Below are positions 6,810 through 14,786 of a stretch of DNA of 39,845 bases, piece after piece. The first letter of the stretch is position 1. Each line of letters begins with the position of its first letter. Below the pieces are notes generated by a model that was not told where the DNA came from, did no database searches, and saw only the letters and a program-made list of their open reading frames with translations. The stretch covers positions 1 through 39,845 of the forward strand of contig CALAMB010000013.1 of assembly GCA_937925645.1 (NCBI GenBank), given 5' to 3'. Made by a program: the position numbers and the translations under genes. Source of the stretch: an uncultured Acidobacteriota bacterium. Lineage in GTDB: Bacteria; Acidobacteriota; JAAYUB01.

Positions 6810-9800
6810 TGTCCGTTCAGCACGAAGCCGGCCCAAAAGTACGGATGGCTGAAGTCCGGCGGATCGCCGGCCGGCTCCGCCGCCGCGAGGCGAACCTTGC
6901 CGTTGATGAACTCCCGCTGGGCGAGCCGGCTGGCCTCGGTCTTGGTTCGGCCCGACCGAAGATGCCGGTAGTACCGTTTCTGAAATGCCGCAGTGGAGGC
7001 GTCCGCGACGCTCCAGAGCGTGGACATCACCGTGCGCGCCCCGGCGTACAAGAAGGACCGGTTCAGCCCCACGAGCCCTTCGCCGCCGAGTTCGCGGCCC
7101 CGGGCGGTCTCGCACGCGGACAAACTCACCTGCTCGGCGTCTAGCCGCACACTCTCGAAAACCTCCCAGACCTGCAAAAAGCCGTTGTCCCGTTCCCCAT
7201 TCTCCTCCTCGGGAATGGCCAGGAGGAGTCCGCTGTCCATGGGATTGACCGGATCGTAAAAACCGTGACAAGCGAAGTGGACGTAACCGGGCTGCCGGTC
7301 CAGCGACTTCACCCGCTCCTCGCTGGCATCGGGGCCCAGGTACGCCACATGGGCATCGGGGTACAAGGCCGCAATTTCCCGCACCTCGTCGCGTGACGCG
7401 GGCAGGGGCGGGACCGCGTCATCGCGGAGCACCCACCGGAGCAGCCGCGCGGCCGGGCTGCCGTCGGCCTTGCCCGGATAGGCGGGATCACCGAACAGCA
7501 CCATTGGCCTGGAGACGCGTCGCGTTGCTTTCTCTGTCCCTTCGGCGAATACGGTCGCGGAGATCGCATAGGAGACGGGTTTCTCCTCGATCAGGTAGCG
7601 GCGCGTGGTGGGGCCCAGCGCCGCGAACGGCAGCATGTGCAGCGGACCGTCGGGGCATACCAGGATGCGGCGGGATCGCCGCACCAGGTCGTCGACCGGC
7701 GCCACGTACTGCTGGTAGAGCGCGTGGGCCCGACCCATCAGCCGGGTTTTCCGGCTGGCGGGATTGCTCAACTGGGCGAGGAAGTATTCCACCGACTCAT
7801 GGACCTGCTGCCGGCCGACCGGGATGGTCTCCACCCGCAACTGGCCGTTCAGGAGAGCAAACAGGTGGGTGGCCCGATCGTTCACCGCGTAGGAAAGAAA
7901 CAGGGTATCCGGCCCCACCACCCCGGCGACCTCATCGAGGGTCAAGGTTGCGGGCGTCCGCAACGCCGCCAGGCGCGGCGAGACCCTGCGGATTTCATCC
8001 CAGACCAATGCCTGCTCGCGGCGGCGCTCCGCCAACTGCCGTTGGAATTCGCTCACGCGTTCCGGTTCCTGGTCGGGATTGAGCTGCATCAGCACGTCCT
8101 GCGCTTCGCGGCTACGGGCTCGGGCGGTTTCGAGGCGCTCCAGCAGTTCCACCGGCGCGTCGCGGGAGAAGTCCAGGTCGCGTTCAGCCATCATCGCCAG
8201 CAGGCTGCGCGCCCGGTAGCGTTCCAGCGTGTCGAATGCGCCCCGGGGATCGTTCAACAGCAGTTTCAATTCCAGCACGTCCTTATAGAAGACCGCATAT
8301 TCAGCGGCGAAGGCTTCGGCGACCTCCCGGCTCCCGCCCAGTTTTTCCAACTGGCCCTCGAGCGCGGCTACGGCGCGCTCGTAGCAGACCAGGGCGTCGC
8401 GCAGCCGGTCCTGGCGGCGGCGGAGGTCCCCCCGGAGGTGTTCGATGACGGCCTCCTCGATGCTCAGGGGCGCCGTGGCGGCGACGATCTGTCGGGCTTG
8501 ATCCAGCAACGGCTCGGCGGCGGCGAGGTCGCCGCGTCGCAAGCACGTCTCGCCCAATCCCCGGAAGGACCGGGCCGCGTAAAGGCTGGCCGGGACGATT
8601 TCCCGGGCTTGATTCAACGCAGCCCGGTAATGGGCCTCGGCCTGGGTCAGGTCGCCGCTTTCCATGCGGATGGCGCCCAGGGTGAGCCGCATGCGGATCT
8701 GATTCAGCGGATCGTTTGCGGCCTGCTTCCGGATGGCCGCCGATTCCTGGTGGCGCGCCTCGGCCTCGGCAAACTTGTTTTCCAGGCGGGCCAGGTTGCC
8801 GAGTTGCTCCAGGCAGTCGGCGTGTTCCCGCGTGCGCGGGGCCTTCCGCTCCAGAATCTGCAGGGCTTTGCTGAGGTAGTCCGCCGCGGCCGGGAAATCC
8901 CGGCGGGCCATGGCGATCTGACCGACATTGTACAGCGTGCGAGCGAGACTCACGCTGTCCGGCTCCGCGGCCTGTTTGATTTTCAACGCGTGCAGGTTGT
9001 AGCGCTCCGCCTGCGCCAGATCGCCCCGCAGCCGGGCCACGGCGGCCAGATTGTTCAGGGTAAACGCCACCGCCATCGACTCCGGACTTTGCGCCTGTTT
9101 GAGCCGGAGGGCGTCCTCGAAGTATTGCTGGGCTTTAAGTTGGTGGCCGGCCTTGGATGCGTTGACGCCGAGCATGTTCAGAATGTTCGCTTCGGCGGCA
9201 TGACCCGGCAGGCGGCGCCGGTGGATGGCCAGCGCTTCCACCAGACAGCGGTCGGCAGCCGCCAGATCGCCGGTGTTGGCATACGCCGTGGCCAGCATCA
9301 GCAGCGAGCTCGACACCACCATGGAATCGGGCGCCACTTCCCGTCGGATCGCCAACGCGTTTTCATAGCACTGGACGGCTTCGGGCCAGCGGACCAGTTG
9401 CCAGGCGCCGTGGCCCAGGCCGGCGGTGCTGTTGGCGCGGCCCAGTTCCCCGCCGTCGTGCGTCCACGCGGCCAGCGCTTTCCGGTGGGCCTCCATGGCC
9501 GCTTCCGGCCGCTTGTCCAGACGCAGGAGTTCGCCCTGCATGTCCCAGATGATGGGCTGGAATCGCCCGGCGTCCACGGCGGCCAGCGCGTCGACACAGC
9601 GCCCGAGCGCCTCAACGGCCGCGGCCCACCGCTTTCCGTCGGCCAGGGCTTGCCCGGACCGGAACTGCAGCCACGCCGCCGACAGGTGGTCGCCCCGCGC
9701 GGCCGCTTCGGCTGCGCCGGCATCCCAGCGCGCCACGGCGCCTTCCAGGTTTTTCGTTTCGAGCAGCCGCTCCCCCTCTCCCTGTGCCACGCCGGCTGCG

Positions 9801-10162
9801 CCGGCCAGTGCCGGCCGCACCGAAAGCCGCCATTCGTAGGCCGGAATCGCCATCCAGCGCTCGATTTCTCCGCGACGCACCAGGAGCTCGACACCGCCGC
9901 GTGGTCCGTGCAGGATCTCCACCTCCTTGAGATGGAAAAATGAACTCAGGTCTCCGCCGGTTTCCCCCAAACCCGCGAGCCGTCTCCAGCGCAGCAGCAC
10001 GTCGTCCGGCTGGACGCCGGCCGCGGCGAGGGCGAAACCGGCATCCGCTCGCACCACGGTCAATCCGGCCCCGACCGGCGGCGGATCCTCTGCCCGGAGG
10101 CCGATCGCCAACGCGCCCCACAGCACCCACAGGCAAACCAACGGCCCATACGATCGATTCAC
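6800..10162 (-). CDS. Exported PDZ-like / TPR / CHAT caspase-type protease
   Basis: An 1120-residue protein. A Sec signal peptide (MNRSYGPLVCLWVLWGALAIGLRA) is followed by a short PDZ-like segment at about 30-105 (GLTVVRADAGFALAAAGVQPDD, then LLRWRRL). Around 120-600 lie many tandem TPRs, with units such as ALAIRREVAPDS and ALKIKQAAEPDS. A CHAT domain occupies about 770-1120. The caspase-like dyad is intact: His966 in HFACHG and Cys1017 in LSACETA, with GLVGLNRSFLYAGARTV and the C-terminal FWAGFVLNG also present. CHAT proteins are clan CD cysteine peptidases. The start is GTG 10162 with AGGAG nine bases upstream; a promoter candidate lies at 10216-10244. The export signal means its substrate should be extracytoplasmic. 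The 3' end overlaps the sigma gene by 10 bases. Confidence 0.9.
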   Translation of the reverse strand: MNRSYGPLVCLWVLWGALAIGLRAEDPPPVGAGLTVVRADAGFALAAAGVQPDDVLLRWRRLAGLGETGGDLSSFFHLKEVEILHGPRGGVELLVRRGEIERWMAIPAYEWRLSVRPALAGAAGVAQGEGERLLETKNLEGAVARWDAGAAEAAARGDHLSAAWLQFRSGQALADGKRWAAAVEALGRCVDALAAVDAGRFQPIIWDMQGELLRLDKRPEAAMEAHRKALAAWTHDGGELGRANSTAGLGHGAWQLVRWPEAVQCYENALAIRREVAPDSMVVSSSLLMLATAYANTGDLAAADRCLVEALAIHRRRLPGHAAEANILNMLGVNASKAGHQLKAQQYFEDALRLKQAQSPESMAVAFTLNNLAAVARLRGDLAQAERYNLHALKIKQAAEPDSVSLARTLYNVGQIAMARRDFPAAADYLSKALQILERKAPRTREHADCLEQLGNLARLENKFAEAEARHQESAAIRKQAANDPLNQIRMRLTLGAIRMESGDLTQAEAHYRAALNQAREIVPASLYAARSFRGLGETCLRRGDLAAAEPLLDQARQIVAATAPLSIEEAVIEHLRGDLRRRQDRLRDALVCYERAVAALEGQLEKLGGSREVAEAFAAEYAVFYKDVLELKLLLNDPRGAFDTLERYRARSLLAMMAERDLDFSRDAPVELLERLETARARSREAQDVLMQLNPDQEPERVSEFQRQLAERRREQALVWDEIRRVSPRLAALRTPATLTLDEVAGVVGPDTLFLSYAVNDRATHLFALLNGQLRVETIPVGRQQVHESVEYFLAQLSNPASRKTRLMGRAHALYQQYVAPVDDLVRRSRRILVCPDGPLHMLPFAALGPTTRRYLIEEKPVSYAISATVFAEGTEKATRRVSRPMVLFGDPAYPGKADGSPAARLLRWVLRDDAVPPLPASRDEVREIAALYPDAHVAYLGPDASEERVKSLDRQPGYVHFACHGFYDPVNPMDSGLLLAIPEEENGERDNGFLQVWEVFESVRLDAEQVSLSACETARGRELGGEGLVGLNRSFLYAGARTVMSTLWSVADASTAAFQKRYYRHLRSGRTKTEASRLAQREFINGKVRLAAAEPAGDPPDFSHPYFWAGFVLNGQWR

Positions 10163-10215
10163 GGCTATGTTCTCCTGCCGAGCGGTATCCGTCTCTTCCG
10201 CGCGGCTGCAGCAAC

Positions 10216-10244
10216 ATAGTAAAAGCAGCGGAAAGAGAACTCAA
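10216..10244 (-). promoter_or_regulatory. Candidate promoter for the CHAT - sigma - anti-sigma - M48 operon
   Basis: On the minus strand TTGAGT (10244-10239) and TACTAT (10221-10216) are 17 bases apart, each matching the sigma70 consensus at 4 of 6. The predicted transcript start is near 10209, leaving about 47 bases of leader before GTG 10162. It lies in the 171-base gap between the unknown secreted protein and the CHAT gene. I saw no GGAAC-type ECF promoter here. Confidence 0.45.
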
Positions 10245-10333
10245 GCAAAACAGCCGCGGACGGCGACGGTTCACGACCGCCACCGCCACGGCGTGCGTTG
10301 AATCCGAGATTCAGGGACCGGCTCCCCGCGGCG

Positions 10334-11257
10334 CTACTTGTCGATATTCTCCACCGGGATGGGTATTTTCCGCCCCTGGTCCGTCAGCTCCAGGGACCCG
10401 AAGCCGCCGGTGATAAGCTTGCGCTGTTCGAAGGTGCAGGTCCGATAGTAATACTTGCCATCCGTATCTTTGTACAATGCCGCCGCAGCGATGTGGCGGC
10501 CCACGATGGGGCTGTCGCCGCCCGAGGCCCGGTCATACCACCAGTCCTTGTCCACGATGTGGATCCGGTGCACGCCCGGCCAGCCGGCGTTCAACAGGAG
10601 CTTCTTCATGGTGGCCTCCATCTGCTTGTCGGTCATCTTGGCCGGAGGCAGGGTGGCGGCCTGGGCGTCGGCGTTGAGATACTTCTGGTTCAGGCCGGCA
10701 TAGAAACCGAAGTTGCTCCCCTGGATGGTGAACGTGCCCTCGGCGTGCTTGGTGCCGAAGTCCCGCACGTAGATTTGCACGGTGTGGTTCCCGGCCGCCA
10801 GCTCGCCCAGGCGGAAGGTGAAGCCGATGGGGCCGATCTTCCGGTTCCCCTTCCCTTTTCCGAAGACCATGTTCGGGTCCTTGTAAGCGGTCATCCGGGC
10901 GGGGTCCGGAGCGACGTCCAGAACCATGAAGCGGTTGTTCACCAGCGGACCCTTGAGGGTGATGTACTGATACTCCAGCATGTCCTGATCGTCGATGGCC
11001 ATGACCACCATCACCGGGACTTCCGTCTTGCCCGAGTACAATTCCCGCCACGTCTTGTCCACCACCATCAGGCCGTAGATGGGATCACCGGCCTGAAAAC
11101 TCTTCGTCAGGTTGGCTGGGTTGTTCGGGTCGATGGGCGTCTTGGAGAAATAGACGCCGGCGGCCGGCAGCGCCGCCTGGGCCGTCGCCCCGATGAGCGA
11201 CGCCAGGACGCCGGCCAGCACCATCGTGAACAATCTGCTGCCCGAAGGTCTGCTCAT
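10334..11257 (-). CDS. Secreted protein of unknown function
   Basis: A 307-residue protein I do not recognise. The N-terminus is a good Sec signal peptide (MSRPSGSRLFTMVLAGVLASLIGATAQAA, cleavage around residue 28). The mature part alternates beta-like stretches (IYGLMVVDKTW, VPVMVVMAIDD, FTFRLGELAAGNHTVQIYV) with a basic helix (MTDKQMEATMKKLLLNAG) and ends in IPIPVENIDK. No catalytic motif or cysteine pair is evident. ATG 11257 has AGGAG seven bases upstream. It lies 99 bases after the GT39-like gene and 171 bases before the CHAT gene on the same strand. It might belong to either neighbour's pathway, but nothing in the sequence decides this. Confidence 0.75.
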   Translation of the reverse strand: MSRPSGSRLFTMVLAGVLASLIGATAQAALPAAGVYFSKTPIDPNNPANLTKSFQAGDPIYGLMVVDKTWRELYSGKTEVPVMVVMAIDDQDMLEYQYITLKGPLVNNRFMVLDVAPDPARMTAYKDPNMVFGKGKGNRKIGPIGFTFRLGELAAGNHTVQIYVRDFGTKHAEGTFTIQGSNFGFYAGLNQKYLNADAQAATLPPAKMTDKQMEATMKKLLLNAGWPGVHRIHIVDKDWWYDRASGGDSPIVGRHIAAAALYKDTDGKYYYRTCTFEQRKLITGGFGSLELTDQGRKIPIPVENIDK

Positions 11258-11356
11258 GTTTCTCTCCTGTCGTGTTGGAATGTGAACTGAAGAGACGGAC
11301 ACAACATCCGCTGTTCACAGACAAAATGTTCCGGGATGAGCAAATCGCCAGTGGGG

Positions 11357-13546
11357 CTAGCGGTTCCCGCTGCCGGCAGGGACGGAACCGCCGGCAGTGA
11401 CCGCGGGGATGAACGCGATCCGCTTGAAGCCGGCGGCCAGGGAGCGGACGTCTTCGCCGACGCCGGCGGATCGGGGGGATCGGCTGAAGGCAAAAGCCAG
11501 GGTGAACAGGTTTTCGCCCGCCGCGAGCCGGTCACCGGGAACCGGCAGCCGGTACTCTGCCAATTCATCGGCCAGTGCGATCCGGCCCAGCTCATGCCCG
11601 TTGACGGCAACCCGGATTACTTGCGGCGGGCTGCCGGGCAGCCGGGGCGGGAAGACGACCAGTTCCAGGGTGCCGCCCGCGGCCGGTTCGCTGATCCGGA
11701 AGCGGATCTCCGCCCGGTGGCCCACGGCCCAGATGTATCGTTCACCGGCCCTGCCGTCCGGGTTCTGGCTCCAGCCCGACACCAGATAGGGACGCCAGCG
11801 CCACGGCGCCTCCAGGTCGATGGCCGTGCGCTCGCCGGCCGCGCCCGGCTCCGACCGCAGCCGGTAGACGCGCGCCTCGTGCCCGCCGCCTGTTGCAAGA
11901 CGAGCGACCAGCCGAAAGCCGTCGGGACCCAAGTCCGACCCGAAGCCGAGCTCGTTGAGATAGCAGGCGCCGATGCGGGCGTGCCAATAGTCGCTCCGGA
12001 CATCGTCCCGGTAGGTGCTGAGCCAGACCACGTGGCTCACCTTGTGCTCCCGGCACTGCCTGGCCAGACTCGGACCGCCAGGCCAGTCAAAATCGAAAAC
12101 GCTGATCAGGCGGCCGCGCACCTCGTCCCACGGAACGCGCGCCGCCGCCAGCCACGGCTCCGCCATCGCCGCCCGCTCGCCTACCGGAACATGCCGCGCC
12201 ACCCACCGGACGGCGGCCACCGTCTCGCTGAACGCCCACTTCTGCCGCTCGTACGTCCGGTCCCACCCCGCCACCTGGGGCCACAGGCAGGCCAGCACGA
12301 CGGCGATGATCGCGCCCGGCACCCACCGCGGCCACCGCCACCCGGCGGGCGAGAGCACGGCGAAGGCCGCCGCGTACAGCGCCGCGAACGCCCACAGCCA
12401 CCCCACGTGAGGCGATCGCGGCAGTCCGCATGCGGCCCACGCAATCCCTCCGGCCAAGGCGAACCACGCGGCGCCCGGCCAGAGGCCCGTTGCCGGTTGC
12501 GGCCCGTCAGCCGGCTTCGGCTCGATGGCCGCGAACAGGACGAACAGCACCAGCGGCAGCAGGGGCACGTGGTACCGATAGGTGGCGATCCCGAACACGC
12601 CGTGGACGGAGAAATAGCTGAACAGGTAACCTGCCAGCAGCGCGGCGACCCACCGGTCGCGCCGCCACAGGCGGACCAGCCCGGCCAGGAACAGGATCGA
12701 AACGCCGGCAAACAGCGGGATCTCGGCGCCCGAGAGCTCGCTCCCGTCGGGCGCGTGGCCGATGACCATCTGGAACAGGATCCGGAGCATGACCCAGAAC
12801 ACGGTGGACCCTGACCGATCGATCATTTCTTCGACATACGGGTTGACCTGCCGGCTGTGCGCCACGCTCAGCGCCAGCCAGGCCAACGGCAGCGCCATGG
12901 CCGCGGCGCCGTACAGCAGGTACCGCCACCGCCGGCCGGATTCGAAAAACCGCATGACGGCGAAGGCCGGCGCCAGGAAGAACGCGTCCCAGCGCGTCAG
13001 CGCCGCGAAACCTGCTGCCACATACCCGCCGCTGTGGCGGCGCGCGGCCAGCCACAGACTGACGGTACCCAGCGCCAACAGCGTCATCTCCAGCAGGGGT
13101 TGGGTGGCGAATTCCAAAAAGTAGGGATTGATCACGACGAACAGCACCAGCAGCGGCGCCCCCCACGGCACGTACCGCCGGGCAAACAAGAACAAACCGG
13201 CTGCGCCGGCGAGCGCCGCCAGCGCCGAAACCAGCTGGGCCGCGTGGATCACGGCGGCGGGGCCCGGCCAGAGCAGGGAGACGAGGGCAATGACCGCCGG
13301 GTAGAGGGGCAGAACCTTGTAATAGTCCGGCGCCCGGAGATCGAGGAGCCGTTGCGCCTGCGAGGTGAACTGGACGTAGTCGTTATGGGGCAGCGCGTAG
13401 AAGTCAAACAGGTAAACCAGCAGGCCGGCGAGGCCCAGCAGGAGGATCGATCCGAGGATCCACTCGCGCCGGCTCAGCGGACAGTCGGGCCCCCGCCCGG
13501 CCTCCGGCATATCGCCTGCTCTCCCCGCGCCACCTCCCCTGGACAC
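11357..13546 (-). CDS. GT39/ArnT-like membrane glycosyltransferase with C-terminal beta-sandwich-like extension
   Basis: A 729-residue protein. About 10-12 membrane helices fill residues 25-410. The first outer loop holds an acidic catalytic-type motif (LPHNDYVQF), and later LTRWDAFFLAPAF appears, as in GT39/PMT-like enzymes using polyprenyl-phosphate sugars. A soluble region follows, and the last 155 residues or so look like a beta-sandwich. It has SGWSQNP, then IRVAVNGHELGRI, YRLPVPGDRLAAGEN and a conserved-looking FSRSPRSAG tail, reminiscent of jelly-roll carbohydrate-binding modules. GTG 13546 is taken as start because AAGGAGG lies four bases upstream; ATG 13510 is a possible alternative. 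The gene lies 73 bases after the DUF1684 lipoprotein gene and is probably in its operon. The family call is good; the sugar and acceptor are unknown. Confidence 0.82.
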   Translation of the reverse strand: MSRGGGAGRAGDMPEAGRGPDCPLSRREWILGSILLLGLAGLLVYLFDFYALPHNDYVQFTSQAQRLLDLRAPDYYKVLPLYPAVIALVSLLWPGPAAVIHAAQLVSALAALAGAAGLFLFARRYVPWGAPLLVLFVVINPYFLEFATQPLLEMTLLALGTVSLWLAARRHSGGYVAAGFAALTRWDAFFLAPAFAVMRFFESGRRWRYLLYGAAAMALPLAWLALSVAHSRQVNPYVEEMIDRSGSTVFWVMLRILFQMVIGHAPDGSELSGAEIPLFAGVSILFLAGLVRLWRRDRWVAALLAGYLFSYFSVHGVFGIATYRYHVPLLPLVLFVLFAAIEPKPADGPQPATGLWPGAAWFALAGGIAWAACGLPRSPHVGWLWAFAALYAAAFAVLSPAGWRWPRWVPGAIIAVVLACLWPQVAGWDRTYERQKWAFSETVAAVRWVARHVPVGERAAMAEPWLAAARVPWDEVRGRLISVFDFDWPGGPSLARQCREHKVSHVVWLSTYRDDVRSDYWHARIGACYLNELGFGSDLGPDGFRLVARLATGGGHEARVYRLRSEPGAAGERTAIDLEAPWRWRPYLVSGWSQNPDGRAGERYIWAVGHRAEIRFRISEPAAGGTLELVVFPPRLPGSPPQVIRVAVNGHELGRIALADELAEYRLPVPGDRLAAGENLFTLAFAFSRSPRSAGVGEDVRSLAAGFKRIAFIPAVTAGGSVPAGSGNR

Positions 13547-13619
13547 GAAACCTCCTTCGTTTCATCCCGGATGCATCCGCCGCCTGCCGACAATTTCGCC
13601 CGGCCGTCCCGGCTCCCCC

Positions 13620-14564
13620 TCAGTGCGGGTAGGTCAGTTCGCCGGCGCGGATCGCCACCGCCAGACGGTTCTCCGCCGGCGGGATGGGGCAGTTGTAGGC
13701 CGGTGAATAATTGCACAGCGGGTTGTACGCCCGGTTGAAATCCAGCACCATGGTTTCGCCGTCGGGCTCATCCAGGTCGAGAAACCGGCCGGCGGGGTAG
13801 GTTTCGGTTCCGGTGGTGGCATCGGTGAACGGCACAAACAGGGTGCGATCGGCCGACGCGTCCGCGGCCGATTTGAACGCCATCAGCGTGCACGCCGTGC
13901 CGTCCACGGAAAAGCTGAGGCGAGCGTAGCGGATGAACCGCTTCTCCAGATTCCGGCTGGTCAGCATGACCACCGTTTCGGGATCGGGCAGCCGCTCCAG
14001 TCGTGCCGGCACGGCGAACGCCCGGTCCGGCGGGAAGTACAGGAGCCGGCGGAACTCGCGGCGTTCGCGCCGGGCGGGATCGAACACGATCAGGGTCAGC
14101 CCGTCGGCGCCGGGGTACGCCGCGAGGGTGAACCGCGCCAGCCGGAAGCGGATCCCCTCGCTCAGCGGACCGGGCGGAATCGGGCTGCGCGCCACTTCGG
14201 CCCAACCGCCGGGCGCCCGGGATTCCCATCGCCACTGGCCGTCCGCCAGACCGAACACCAGCGGATCGTCCGGCCCGGGCGGCTCCGTCGGCGCGACCGC
14301 GCCCGCCGCCACCCGAAGACCGCCGCCCGGCGCCGCCAGCGTCAACCGCGCCGCGCCGGCCATGGGCGACATCGCGTCGGCGGCGAACTCCCGGTCTTTC
14401 GCGGCACGGTCCGCCTCGAGGGCCTGCCGCCAGGCCGCCGACTGTTCCGGCGGTATGCCGCTGGAATCCCGGCCGCAGCCGGCTCCGATCACGGCCGCGG
14501 CGACCAGCAGCGCCAGCCAGCGGATCCCACGGCCGATATTCCGCCTCACCCCGATTGTGTTCAT
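13620..14564 (-). CDS. DUF1684-domain lipoprotein
   Basis: A 314-residue protein beginning with a lipoprotein signal (WLALLVAAAVIGAGC, lipobox cysteine about residue 30). The C-terminal block is diagnostic of DUF1684: LFVPFTDATTGTETYPAGRFLDL, then LDFNRAYNPLCNYS and CPIPPAENRLAVAIRAGE. The biochemical role of this family is not established. ATG 14564 has GGGGAG eight bases upstream; a longer frame upstream has no support. A promoter candidate at 14599-14627 would start the transcript about 28 bases before the ATG. It heads the minus-strand block that continues into the GT39-like gene. Confidence 0.85.
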   Translation of the reverse strand: MNTIGVRRNIGRGIRWLALLVAAAVIGAGCGRDSSGIPPEQSAAWRQALEADRAAKDREFAADAMSPMAGAARLTLAAPGGGLRVAAGAVAPTEPPGPDDPLVFGLADGQWRWESRAPGGWAEVARSPIPPGPLSEGIRFRLARFTLAAYPGADGLTLIVFDPARRERREFRRLLYFPPDRAFAVPARLERLPDPETVVMLTSRNLEKRFIRYARLSFSVDGTACTLMAFKSAADASADRTLFVPFTDATTGTETYPAGRFLDLDEPDGETMVLDFNRAYNPLCNYSPAYNCPIPPAENRLAVAIRAGELTYPH

Positions 14565-14598
14565 GTGGTGCGCTCCCCGACGTGTTTCAGTTCCCCGG

Positions 14599-14627
14599 AT
14601 GGTATCACGGGGGCGTGGCACAGACAA
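14599..14627 (-). promoter_or_regulatory. Candidate promoter for the DUF1684 gene
   Basis: On the minus strand TTGTCT (14627-14622), 17 bases, then TACCAT (14604-14599). The predicted start near 14592 gives a 28-base leader containing the GGGGAG ribosome site. Confidence 0.45.
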
Positions 14628-14668
14628 TCCGTCGCTTTCTCCCCCAGGTCCCGCGATGAAAAAATGGA

Positions 14669-14697
14669 TTGGGTTCGTTCCGCCCCTCGATTAGAAT
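14669..14697 (+). promoter_or_regulatory. Candidate promoter for the alpha-mannosidase
   Basis: TTGGGT (14669-14674), 17 bases, then TAGAAT (14692-14697; 5 of 6 to consensus). The predicted start near 14704 leaves about 83 bases of leader to ATG 14787. Confidence 0.45.
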
Positions 14698-14786
14698 GAA
14701 CCTTCACGCACGATCCCACGCTTCCGGCACCGGTGCGGCCGATTGCCGGACGCTTCCGGCCGGCAGCCCGGACAAAAGGAGGATGG

